DNA of 56,244 nt from Clostridiales bacterium. Lineage in GTDB: Bacteria; Bacillota; Clostridia; Christensenellales; Aristaeellaceae. Under the pieces are notes generated by a model, which was given only the letters and a program-made list of their open reading frames with translations, was not told the DNA's origin and did no database searches. Position numbers and translations under genes: made by a program. The stretch's first letter is position 1. Each line of letters begins with the position of its first letter. The stretch spans positions 1-56,244 of the forward strand of contig SFFC01000001.1 in NCBI GenBank assembly GCA_004556985.1, in the 5' to 3' direction. This document shows, piece after piece, positions 1 to 9,018 of the stretch.

Positions 1-114
1 GAGGCCCTCTACCGCCGCGCCGCGCATCTGTGCTTCGACAACACGCCGCCCGCCGGGCAATCGGCCCGCCTGCTCGCCGCGCGGCCGGAGATTCGGGCGC
101 TAATGGACGAATGA
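1..114 (+). CDS. C-terminal fragment, possibly shikimate kinase-like (partial)
   Basis: The window opens inside an open frame that ends at TGA 112-114, leaving 37 residues. The fragment starts with E-A-L-Y-R-R-A-A followed by a D-N pair. Shikimate kinases and related P-loop kinases have a similar R-x-x-L-Y-x-x-A-A-D helix near their C-terminus, so a kinase of that type is a reasonable guess. The catalytic part is outside the window, so the identity is weak; any P-loop kinase with a short C-terminal helix would fit. It converges with the broken gene that ends at 128, only 13 bases away, and no terminator is visible between them. Confidence 0.4.
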   Translation, partial: EALYRRAAHLCFDNTPPAGQSARLLAARPEIRALMDE

Positions 115-127
115 GTTCGCCGGCGGA

Positions 128-780
128 TCAATCCTGCCCGGCCCGGAGCGTCCGCAGGTATGCCTTCCGCTCTTCGGGAATCCGCCGGCTCTCGATCGCC
201 TTCTGAATCGCCTTGTTGTGCGTCCAGGGCGCAAGCCGCTGCTCCAGCAGAAGCGGCAGCACGGCGTCGTATTGCCGGTCAAGCGCCGTGGCGACGTACC
301 ACGCCTGCATCATGCGCACATAGTATTCCGAAGAGCGCAGCGCGGCGACGCGCTCCGCCTGGGTCGGACGCCGATGCCGTAGCGCACGGTATAGACGTGC
401 TGCGAATCCATCCAGCGCCCGGCGGGCTCCAGCAGCTCCCCGGGCGCTTTTTTGAAGGCCCCGGGCACGAGCTGATCGCAGGTCGCCCAGTTGTCCACAA
501 AGGGCAGAAACGCCTCCACTGCCGCAAGCGCCTGGTCAAACGGCCGGATGCGCTCGATCAGGAATGCATGCAGCTGATTCTCCTCGAAGGTCTCATGCGG
601 CAGCGCGCAGAGGAACGCCGCCGCCGCCGGCGTGCCGTCAAGCGCCCGCGCCAGCGCGCGGATCGCGGGCGTGCGCACGCCGAGGATGCGCTCCGGCGCC
701 ACCGTGGGGATCAGCCTGCGCTGAAAGGCCGCGAAGGGTTCCTCGCGCAAAGCAAAAAGCCGCTGCCGGACGTCTGTCAT
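128..780 (-). pseudogene. AlkD-like DNA alkylation repair gene, frameshifted
   Basis: The N-terminal part (from ATG 778-780, behind a GGAGG site) reads as a HEAT-repeat DNA glycosylase of the AlkD family, including the F-V-D-N-W-A-T-C-D segment that carries the family's catalytic aspartate region. After V-Y-T-V-R-Y-G-I the frame runs into unrelated residues and stops at 310. The expected continuation (E-Y-Y-V-R-M-M-Q-A-W-Y, then W-T-H-N-K-A-I-Q-K) is intact in another frame from about 355 down to TGA 128-130. From memory of the family about ten residues between the two blocks are also missing, which suggests a small deletion that shifted the frame. It lies 90 bases after serS on the same strand and was probably cotranscribed with it. 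A sequencing or assembly error is the alternative. Confidence 0.8.
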
Positions 781-870
781 GTCCGTCCCTCCTTCAAAGA
801 GGCCGGGCCTGACAGCCGCCAGCCGCGGCCGTTATGGGTGTTTTGTCGACGCTCTGCGGTCATTCCGCGC

Positions 871-2151
871 TCAGCGGATGACCTCTTTGCCGCCCATGTA
901 GGGGCGCAGCGGCGCCGGAATGCGGATGGAGCCGTCGGCGTTCAGGTTGTTCTCCAGGAACGCGATCAGCATGCGCGGCGGCGCGACACAGGTGTTGTTG
1001 AGCGTGTGGGCGAAGTACTTGCTGCCGTCCTTGCCCTTGACGCGGATGCCCAGGCGGCGGGCCTGCGCATCGCCGAGGGTCGAGCAGGAGCCGACCTCAA
1101 AGTACTTTTTCTGGCGCGGGCTCCAGGCCTCGACGTCGCAGCTCTTGACCTTGAGATCCGCCAGGTCGCCGGAGCAGCATTCGAGCGTGCGCACCGGGAT
1201 ATCCAGCGAGCGGAAGTAATCGACGGTATTCTGCCAGAGGCGGTTGTACCACATCATGGAATCTTCGGGCTTGCAGACGACGATCATCTCCTGCTTTTCG
1301 AACTGATGGATGCGGTAGACGCCGCGCTCCTCGATGCCATGCGCGCCGACCTCCTTGCGGAAGCAGGGGGAATAGCTCGTCAGCGTCTGCGGGAGCTCGT
1401 CCTCATCGAGGATCGTGTCGATGAATTTGCCGATCATGGAGTGCTCGGAGGTGCCGATCAGGTAGAGATCCTCGCCCTCGATCTTGTACATCATGTTCTC
1501 CATCTCGGCGAAGCTCATGACGCCGGTCACCACGTTCGAGCGGATCATGTACGGCGGGATGCAGTAGGTAAAGCCGCGATCGATCATGAAGTCGCGCGCA
1601 TAGGACAGGCAGGCGCTGTGCAGGCGCGCGATGTCGCCCTTGAGGTAGTAGAAGCCGTTGCCGGAGGTGCGGCGCGCGGAATCGATGTCGATGCCGTTCA
1701 GCTTCTCCATGATGTCCACATGGTAGGGCACTTCAAAGTCCGGCACGACCGGCTCGCCGAAGCGCTCGATCTCGACGTTCTCGGAGTCGTCCTTGCCGAT
1801 CGGAACGCTCGGGTCGATGATCTGCGGGATGACCTGCATGCGCTTCTTGATCTCGGCGGCGTACTGCTCCTCCAGCACCTCCAGGCCGGCGAGCTGCTCC
1901 GCGATCTGGGCGACCTTCGCCTTCGTCGCCTCGGCCTCCTCCTTCTTGCCCTGCTTCATCAGGCCGCCGATCTCCTTGGAGAGCACCTTGCGCTGGTTGC
2001 GCAGGGAATCGGCCTGCTGCATGGCCTCGCGGTTTTTGCGGTCCAGGTCGATCACCTCGTCGACCAGCGGCAGCTTGGCGTCCTGGAACTTCTTGCGGAT
2101 GTTCTCGCGCACGACATCCGGATTCTTGCGGATCAGGTTGATATCAATCAC
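871..2151 (-). CDS. serS: Seryl-tRNA synthetase
   Basis: Charges tRNA-Ser with serine in the cytoplasm. The 426 residues match the usual class II SerRS length. The N-terminal coiled-coil arm (about residues 25-105, rich in K, E and Q) is followed by the catalytic core with F-R-K-E-V-G-A-H-G (motif 2) and a C-terminal G-T-S-E-H / N-N-T-C-V-A-P-P-R region (motif 3). The chosen start is a GTG at 2149-2151 giving V-I-D-I-N-L-I-R-K-N, the typical SerRS N-terminus, behind an AAAGGAAG site. The upstream ATG in the same frame lies inside the T-box leader and is rejected. Expression is likely controlled by uncharged tRNA-Ser through that leader. Confidence 0.97.
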   Translation of the reverse strand: MIDINLIRKNPDVVRENIRKKFQDAKLPLVDEVIDLDRKNREAMQQADSLRNQRKVLSKEIGGLMKQGKKEEAEATKAKVAQIAEQLAGLEVLEEQYAAEIKKRMQVIPQIIDPSVPIGKDDSENVEIERFGEPVVPDFEVPYHVDIMEKLNGIDIDSARRTSGNGFYYLKGDIARLHSACLSYARDFMIDRGFTYCIPPYMIRSNVVTGVMSFAEMENMMYKIEGEDLYLIGTSEHSMIGKFIDTILDEDELPQTLTSYSPCFRKEVGAHGIEERGVYRIHQFEKQEMIVVCKPEDSMMWYNRLWQNTVDYFRSLDIPVRTLECCSGDLADLKVKSCDVEAWSPRQKKYFEVGSCSTLGDAQARRLGIRVKGKDGSKYFAHTLNNTCVAPPRMLIAFLENNLNADGSIRIPAPLRPYMGGKEVIR

Positions 2152-2203
2152 GTTGATGCTTCCTTTCTTCTCTCCCCTCGGCAGCGGCCGGGCCAAAACA
2201 AAA

Positions 2204-2436
2204 GGAGCCATCCTCCTCATGGGACGAATAGCTCCGCGTTGCCACCCAAATTGCCGCCCCCGAAGGGACTGCCTCTCTTTGCGGGATAAGGGCCGCGGCC
2301 CGCGGGTTCATCGCCCGCCGCATGGAAGGAGCGGATCAGCCGCCGCAAGCCCTGCCTCGCACCCACCGGCAGCTCTCTGCATCCGCAAACGGCCCATTTT
2401 CCTCCCGCCCCGTGTGCGGGGCGCGTTTATGTTACC
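2204..2436 (-). promoter_or_regulatory. T-box riboswitch leader of serS
   Basis: On the minus strand, 2235-2248 reads TGGGTGGCAACGCG, one mismatch from the canonical 14-nt T-box (AGGGTGGNACCGCG). Upstream in the transcript are an AGAGAG motif and a GGTGGGTGCGAGG apical-loop-like segment typical of stem I, with GCGGAT/ATCCGC able to close a lower stem. Downstream, GGAGC (2231-2235) pairs with GCTCC (2204-2208) and a T-rich run follows, the expected terminator that competes with the antiterminator. Serine UCC triplets occur on the 3' side of stem I, but I cannot place the specifier codon exactly. Known role of the family: uncharged cognate tRNA stabilises the antiterminator and allows transcription. 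Confidence 0.88.
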
Positions 2437-2441
2437 TGGCT

Positions 2442-2470
2442 ATTATAGCGCAGGAAAAACCATTTTGCAA
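2442..2470 (-). promoter_or_regulatory. SigA-type promoter of the T-box/serS transcript
   Basis: The minus strand carries TTGCAA (2465-2470), a 17-base spacer and a perfect TATAAT (2442-2447). Transcription would start just before the T-box leader, which fits its role. Confidence 0.85.
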
Positions 2471-2543
2471 CAGCTCTTTCCGATCTTTTTTCCCCCGTCT
2501 TCAAAAAATACACGCCGTTTTTCCTGCCGGGCCCCGGGAAAAA

Positions 2544-2572
2544 TTGACATTCCACACGGCTTCGTGTAAAAT
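2544..2572 (+). promoter_or_regulatory. SigA-type promoter for the CofE-like gene
   Basis: TTGACA (2544-2549), 17-base spacer, TAAAAT (2567-2572). It diverges from the serS promoter about 75 bases away and precedes the ribosome-binding site at about 2635. Confidence 0.85.
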
Positions 2573-2646
2573 GAGACGGCATGAAAAACAATACCTGCGA
2601 TGGACGCGCCCAGGCGCGCCGCATGGCATCATTCAAGGAGGCTATT

Positions 2647-3387
2647 ATGGGCGCTTCTCGCAATCAGGAATCCACGCGCCGCGAACAGGGCGGCGTCACC
2701 TATTTTGACCGCGGCATTCTGACCGGCAAGGACGGCCGCCGCTATCAGCGCTACGCGATCAAGACGCACTTCGTGCAGCCGGGCGAGGATCAGGCCGAGC
2801 TCGTTCGCCGCTATGTGCTGCCGCTGTATCAGCCGGGCGACTGCCTCTCCTTCACGGCGAAGGTGATGGGCATGTGCACGGGCAACGTGCGCACGCTCGA
2901 GGACACGCATCCCGGCTTCTTCGCCAGGCTGCTCGCGCCGTTCGCGGGCCACAATTCCACCGGCATCGGCATGCATCAGCCCTACAAGATGCAGCTGGTC
3001 ATCGAGATCTGCGGCCTGCCGCGCGTGCTTCTGGCCGCGGCGGTCTCCGCCGTCACGCGTCCGTTCGGCATCCGCGGTCTGTTCTACAAGATCTGTGGGC
3101 ACGGCGTCGCGGGCATCGACGGCTTCTACCCGGATTCCTCCTTTGAAATCTACCACACGATGGGCGTCATCAACCCGGAGCATCCGGTCGAGCTGTGCGA
3201 CGCGCTCGAGGCGGCGACCGGCGTGCCGACCGTCGTCATGGATGCGAACGACTTCGACCAGAACCAGCTGGGCAAGGGCACGAAGTTCCCGCTGACCGAC
3301 GAGCAGATTCAGGACGCGATGGCGGACAATCCCTCTGGCCAGGGGGACGAGCTCACGCCGTTCATCCTCATCCGCCCGCTCGACTGA
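2647..3387 (+). CDS. Coenzyme F420-0:gamma-glutamyl ligase-like protein (CofE family)
   Basis: The 246-residue protein resembles the CofE/F420 ligase family found in many Firmicutes that are not known to make F420. Visible blocks are R-Y-A-I-K-T-H-F-V near the N-terminus, G-D-x-L-S-F-T-A-K-V, a central G-I-G-M-H-Q-P-Y-K-M-Q, G-H-G-V-A-G-I-D-G-F-Y, V-V-M-D-A-N-D and a C-terminal N-P-S-G-Q-G-D-E-x-T-P-F-I-L-I-R. The start was set at 2647 because AAGGAGG lies seven bases upstream; an in-frame ATG at 2581 has no such site. Real CofE adds glutamates to F420, but no other F420 gene is visible here, so the substrate is open. An AEC transporter follows after 20 bases, probably in one transcript. Confidence 0.75.
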   Translation: MGASRNQESTRREQGGVTYFDRGILTGKDGRRYQRYAIKTHFVQPGEDQAELVRRYVLPLYQPGDCLSFTAKVMGMCTGNVRTLEDTHPGFFARLLAPFAGHNSTGIGMHQPYKMQLVIEICGLPRVLLAAAVSAVTRPFGIRGLFYKICGHGVAGIDGFYPDSSFEIYHTMGVINPEHPVELCDALEAATGVPTVVMDANDFDQNQLGKGTKFPLTDEQIQDAMADNPSGQGDELTPFILIRPLD

Positions 3388-3407
3388 TCTGACGCAAAGG
3401 AGTTCCC

Positions 3408-4298
3408 ATGTCCATCACCTCTGAGGTCATCATCCTCTTTCTCGTCGTGCTGGTCGGCGCGCTCTGCCGGCGCCTGGGCTTTTTCACGGACGAGACCATC
3501 CGCGGCACGACGCAGATCGTCGTCAACATCACGCTCCCCTGCCTGACCGTTGTCAACATGCAGCGCCCGTTTGCGATGGACGTGCTGCAGAACTTTCTGC
3601 TGACGCTCGCGCTCTCGGTCGCGCTGATCGTGCTGAGCATCGGCGGCGCGCTGCTGCTCTTTCGAAACAGGCCCCACGGCAAGCGCGCCGTGCTGGCCAA
3701 CCTGGAGGGCTTTTCCAACTGCGGCTTTATGGGCTACCCGATCATCCTGGCCATCAACCCCGACTGGATGATCTACGCCGTCGCCTACAACATCGCCTTC
3801 ACCTTCATCACCTGGACGATCGGCGTGAGCCTGTACCGCGGCCGCGAGAACATGAGCCTGCGCCGCGCGCTGCTTAACCCGAACCTGATCTCCGCGCTGA
3901 TCGGCTTCGTGCTCTTCTGCGCGAGCATCACGCTCCCGTCCATCCTCTCGGAGGCGCTCTCCCTGATCGGCGGGCTGACGACGCCGCTGTCGATGCTCCT
4001 CATCGGCACGCGCGTGTGCGGCGTCCATCTGCGCGACTTCAAGGACATCGACTACCATCTCGCCGCGGTGCTGCGCCTCATCGCGCTGCCGCTGCTCGTC
4101 TACGCCGCGATGCGTCCCTTCCCGATTGCGCCCGCTGTGGCCAGCACAGTGTTCATCCTGACAGCGATGCCCTCCGGCACGATGACCGCGATGCAGGCTG
4201 AGCTCTACGGCGGCGACAGCGTCTTCGCCGCGCGCGCCATCGCCTATTCGACGCTGCTCTCGCTGATCACGGTGCCCGTGATGAGCCTGCTGCTGTAA
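3408..4298 (+). CDS. AEC-family (auxin efflux carrier) membrane transporter
   Basis: A 296-residue polytopic membrane protein of about ten hydrophobic segments with the two-part layout of the AEC family. The N-terminal N-I-T-L-P-C-L region and the C-terminal T-A-M-P-S-G-T-M segment are typical of bacterial AEC permeases, which export or import small organic acids. The ATG follows AAGGAG at good spacing. It sits 20 bases after the CofE-like gene and ends about 35 bases before a strong terminator, so the two genes form a transcription unit. Substrate not predictable from sequence. Confidence 0.85.
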   Translation: MSITSEVIILFLVVLVGALCRRLGFFTDETIRGTTQIVVNITLPCLTVVNMQRPFAMDVLQNFLLTLALSVALIVLSIGGALLLFRNRPHGKRAVLANLEGFSNCGFMGYPIILAINPDWMIYAVAYNIAFTFITWTIGVSLYRGRENMSLRRALLNPNLISALIGFVLFCASITLPSILSEALSLIGGLTTPLSMLLIGTRVCGVHLRDFKDIDYHLAAVLRLIALPLLVYAAMRPFPIAPAVASTVFILTAMPSGTMTAMQAELYGGDSVFAARAIAYSTLLSLITVPVMSLLL

Positions 4299-4333
4299 AG
4301 CCGCTCCCCTTGCTTCACGGGAAAGCGGATCCG

Positions 4334-4360
4334 CCGAAGCCTTCGGGCTTCGGTTTTTTT
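4334..4360 (+). terminator. Rho-independent terminator after the AEC transporter
   Basis: Perfect 8-bp stem CCGAAGCC/GGCTTCGG with a TTCG tetraloop, followed by seven T. Confidence 0.93.
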
Positions 4361-4391
4361 GCTTTTCCGGCGCATTTGTGCAAAGGATGGT

Positions 4392-4420
4392 TTGCGGTTC
4401 ATCCCTTTTCATGATATAAT
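4392..4420 (+). promoter_or_regulatory. SigA-type promoter of the Dlt-like cluster
   Basis: TTGCGG (4392-4397), 17-base spacer, TATAAT (4415-4420), about 80 bases before the MBOAT start codon. Confidence 0.8.
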
Positions 4421-4499
4421 AAGATGATTTTGTCTGCTCTCGGGGCTGCATGAGTCCTGAAGCCATACGCCCCTTTAATTGCTTTTTACGAGGTACATC

Positions 4500-6056
4500 A
4501 TGTCCCTGTACACCCTGATCCTCTTCGCGCTGCTGTGCGCGGGGCTGTATTATGTCTGTCCGCTGCGCCTGCGCTGGCTGCTGCTGCTCGCCGTCAGCTA
4601 TGCGTTCTACGCCTACCACGGGCTCTCGGCGCTGCCCTTTCTGCTGCTGACGACGCTGTCGACGTGGGCGGGGGCGCTGCTCATCGGCCGCATCGCGGAG
4701 CGCTCCAGGGCGGAGCTGAAGGAAAAGAAGGCCTCGCTGAGCGCGCAGCAGCGCAAAGCGCTCAAGGCCGCGCTCAAGCGCCGGGAGCGGATCGTCCTGC
4801 TTTGTACGCTGCTGCTCAATTTCGGCGCGCTCGCCATGGTCAAGTATGCCTCGCCCGTGCTCGCGCTGGCGGGCATGAAGCCGCTCAATCTGCTGCTGCC
4901 GCTGGGCATCTCGTTTTATACCTTCCAGTCGACGGGCTACCTGATCGACGTCTACAACGGCAAGATCGCGCCGCAGCGCAGCCTTCTGCGCTTTGCGCTG
5001 TTTGTCTCCTTCTTCCCCCAGCTGATCCAGGGGCCGATCGGTCGCTATGACCAGCTCGCGCCGCAGCTTAACGCGCCGCATCGCTTCGACCTTGACGGCA
5101 TCGAGCGCGGGTTGCTGCTCATGCTCTGGGGCTTCTTCAAGAAGAAGGTCATCGCCGACCGCGCGCTGCCGCTCGTCTCCGGCGTTTTCGGCGCGCCGGA
5201 CAGCTACGGCGGCGCGATGATCGTGCTCGCCGTGCTGGGCTACTCGCTTCAGCAATACGCCGACTTTTCCGGCGGCATCGATCTGGTGACCGGCATCGCG
5301 GAGCTCTTCGGCATCCGCCTTGCGCCCAACTTCAGGCGGCCCTATTTCGCCGTCTCGCTCGGCGATTTCTGGCGCAGATGGCATATCAGCCTGGGCGCGT
5401 GGATGCGCGACTACGTCTTCTATCCCTTCGCGCTGACCAGGCCCGTCAGCCGGCTTTCGAAGGCCGCCAAGACGCGCCTGGGCGCGGAGATTGCCCGTGC
5501 GCTGCCCGCCGCGCTGGGCAATATTCTCGTCTTCCTGCTGGTCGGCATTTGGCACGGGGCGACGGCCAACTATGTGCTTTGGGGCCTGTACAACGGATTG
5601 ATTCTCGCCGCCAGCGCCCTGCTGGAGCCGGCTTACAAGCGCTTCGGCGACCGCCACGGCGCGCTGGTCAAGTCAAACGCTTTTCATGTCGTCCGCGTAC
5701 TGCGCACGTTCCTGATCGTCAACATCGGCTGGTACTTCGACCGCTGCGCGCGCGCCGGCGACGCCTTCTCCATGCTCGCGCGCACAGTGACGGACTTCCG
5801 GCCCGCGCAGGTGAGCGGCGAGCTGCTGCTCGCTCTAGGCCTCTCCGGCCGCGACCTGTTCATCCTCGCGCTGGCGACGCTGATTCTCTTCGCCGTTTCG
5901 CTCGCGCAGGAGCGCGGCACGCAGGTCCGCGCCTGGCTGCTCGGCCGCCCGCTCGCGCTGCGCTGGCTGCTGCTGCTCGCCTTCATCCTCTTCACGCTTG
6001 CCACGCTCGTGAGCGGCAGCGCCGGCACGGGCAGCTTCATGTACGCTGTCTTCTGA
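4500..6056 (+). CDS. MBOAT-family membrane O-acyltransferase (DltB/AlgI-like)
   Basis: A 518-residue polytopic protein of the membrane-bound O-acyltransferase family. Family marks are the F-W-R-R-W-H-I-S-L-G-x-W-x-R-D-Y block and the later G-I-W-H-G-A-T-x-N-Y-V-L-W-G segment, whose histidine (about residue 350) is the expected catalytic residue. Start at ATG 4500 behind GAGG; a TTG seven codons upstream in frame overlaps that site and was rejected. In DltB the enzyme takes an acyl group from a carrier protein and passes it across the membrane to a cell-surface polymer. The carrier (10241) and the adenylating enzyme (7489) in the same cluster support that role here rather than alginate acetylation. 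Confidence 0.93.
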   Translation: MSLYTLILFALLCAGLYYVCPLRLRWLLLLAVSYAFYAYHGLSALPFLLLTTLSTWAGALLIGRIAERSRAELKEKKASLSAQQRKALKAALKRRERIVLLCTLLLNFGALAMVKYASPVLALAGMKPLNLLLPLGISFYTFQSTGYLIDVYNGKIAPQRSLLRFALFVSFFPQLIQGPIGRYDQLAPQLNAPHRFDLDGIERGLLLMLWGFFKKKVIADRALPLVSGVFGAPDSYGGAMIVLAVLGYSLQQYADFSGGIDLVTGIAELFGIRLAPNFRRPYFAVSLGDFWRRWHISLGAWMRDYVFYPFALTRPVSRLSKAAKTRLGAEIARALPAALGNILVFLLVGIWHGATANYVLWGLYNGLILAASALLEPAYKRFGDRHGALVKSNAFHVVRVLRTFLIVNIGWYFDRCARAGDAFSMLARTVTDFRPAQVSGELLLALGLSGRDLFILALATLILFAVSLAQERGTQVRAWLLGRPLALRWLLLLAFILFTLATLVSGSAGTGSFMYAVF

Positions 6057-6072
6057 TCAAGGAGGCCTTCGC

Positions 6073-7407
6073 TTGAAAACCCTCTTCCCCAAGCTTATCC
6101 GCCTGGCGCTTTTCCTGCTGCTCGCCGCGCTGCTCATCCCGATTGGCAACACCTTTCTCGTGCAGCTGGACACCTTTGCCACGGTCACCATGCAGGAGAT
6201 CCGCTCCCGCGACGACATCGAGCTGGCCCTCGTCGGCTCCTCCATCGTCCAGCACCATTTCAACGCGCCGCTCATCAGCGAGGCGACCGGGCTGACCGCG
6301 TTCGATGTCACAATCACCAACGCTTATCTCCCCGATGACCTGGCGCTCACCCGCCAGCTCTACGAGACGAACAATCCCGAATGGGTCGTGCTCGTCCTGG
6401 AATCGTATTCCTTCAACTGGATTCGGACCGATCCGCAGTCCCAGCTCAAGCTCATGCCCCACCTGACCAGCCCGCTGAACCGCGCACGCTATTACCGGGA
6501 CATCATCGAGACGGACGGCGACAGGCTCGGCCGGCTGCTGCTGTTCAACACCTTCGGCTTTTCCTCCCTGGAGGACGTCAGGAAGGCCGCCCGGCTGCGC
6601 CTGGATCCCGACGGCGTCCTCGCGCAGCTGATCGCCGAATCGGACGGACAATATGCCTACGAGGATGGTTTTGTCCGCCGCGAGTCGGATGAACGCACCC
6701 TGGACAGACTCGTCAAGACGGTGATTCGCGAGGAGAGCGACTACGAATACAAGGTCTACGACTATACCAAGGAGAAGCTGCTCGAGTACAAGGCGCTCGT
6801 CGAGTCCCACGGCAGCAGGCTGCTCGTCGTCCTGGCTCCCGGCATGACGGCGCATGTGCTTGCGGAGCCGCCGTATCTTGCGTATCTGGACGACGCGCAG
6901 GTCTTCTTTGACCAGATCGGCGTTCCCTGCGTCAACCTGACACTCGCCAGGCCTGAGCTGCTGCCCAACCTCGACGAATACTACTTTGACCTCTACCACA
7001 TGGTCGGCGAGGGCGCGGATCTGCTCAGCGCCGCCTTCGCGCGGGTCTTCAATGCCCTGCGCGCGGGCGAGGATGTCAGCGGCCTTTTCTACCGCGACAG
7101 CGGGGAATACCTCGCCGCGATCGATTTCATCACCAACGTCTGGATGACGCAGGAGGATGCCGGCGACGGCCGCGTTACGCTGCGCGCGGACTGCAACCGC
7201 GGCTCGCAGGTCACGCCGGAGTATCGCTTTACCCTGCGCGGCGCGGACGGCAGCGAGACGCTCCTGCGCGATTACGACGCGGAGCCCGCCTTTGTCTGCG
7301 ACGCATCGCTGCTCGCAGGCGGAGCGCCCCGCGTCTATGCCCGCGTGCAGGGCGAAACGGACGCCGTCTTCTTCGATCCCGGCGATGAGGAATGCCCCCT
7401 CCCTTGA
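6073..7407 (+). CDS. Membrane-anchored SGNH-like protein (DltD/AlgJ-like role)
   Basis: 444 residues with an N-terminal membrane anchor (about residues 8-28) and the rest outside the membrane. G-S-S-I-V near residue 58 fits the nucleophile block of SGNH hydrolases, and D-L-Y-H-M near residue 315 fits the D-x-x-H block. The C-terminal 100 residues look like a separate beta-rich domain. In dlt, alg and pat systems such proteins work next to MBOAT enzymes in surface acyl transfer. The start is TTG 6073 behind AAGGAGG with seven bases spacing, 16 bases after the MBOAT gene. The sequence is too diverged for me to name it DltD. Confidence 0.75.
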   Translation: MKTLFPKLIRLALFLLLAALLIPIGNTFLVQLDTFATVTMQEIRSRDDIELALVGSSIVQHHFNAPLISEATGLTAFDVTITNAYLPDDLALTRQLYETNNPEWVVLVLESYSFNWIRTDPQSQLKLMPHLTSPLNRARYYRDIIETDGDRLGRLLLFNTFGFSSLEDVRKAARLRLDPDGVLAQLIAESDGQYAYEDGFVRRESDERTLDRLVKTVIREESDYEYKVYDYTKEKLLEYKALVESHGSRLLVVLAPGMTAHVLAEPPYLAYLDDAQVFFDQIGVPCVNLTLARPELLPNLDEYYFDLYHMVGEGADLLSAAFARVFNALRAGEDVSGLFYRDSGEYLAAIDFITNVWMTQEDAGDGRVTLRADCNRGSQVTPEYRFTLRGADGSETLLRDYDAEPAFVCDASLLAGGAPRVYARVQGETDAVFFDPGDEECPLP

Positions 7408-7432
7408 ATGCAGATGCCAAATACGCTATAAT
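7404..7432 (+). promoter_or_regulatory. Internal promoter before the adenylating enzyme gene
   Basis: TTGAAT (7404-7409, overlapping the stop codon of the SGNH gene), 17-base spacer, perfect TATAAT (7427-7432). It would allow the activation genes (adenylase, PLP enzyme, carrier) to be transcribed apart from the membrane genes. Confidence 0.7.
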
Positions 7433-7488
7433 GAATCCGATGATCCGGCAGGCCGCTGCGCCTGCCATCCATACAGGAGAGCACACTT

Positions 7489-9010
<1,522 letters not shown>

Positions 9011-9018
<8 letters not shown>

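Noticed and set aside
2160..2220. Upstream ATG start for serS adding 23 residues
   Set aside because: The extension is encoded inside the T-box terminator stem and leader, whereas GTG 2151 gives the family N-terminus and has a ribosome-binding site.
160..2289. 709-codon plus-strand open frame over serS and the alkD-like gene
   Set aside because: It is antisense to clear genes and the serS leader, is rich in Arg and Ala with no domains, and has no ribosome-binding site; high GC lowers stop codon frequency.
3309..5657. 782-codon minus-strand open frame
   Set aside because: Antisense to the AEC and MBOAT genes, crosses a strong terminator and promoter, and has low-complexity composition.
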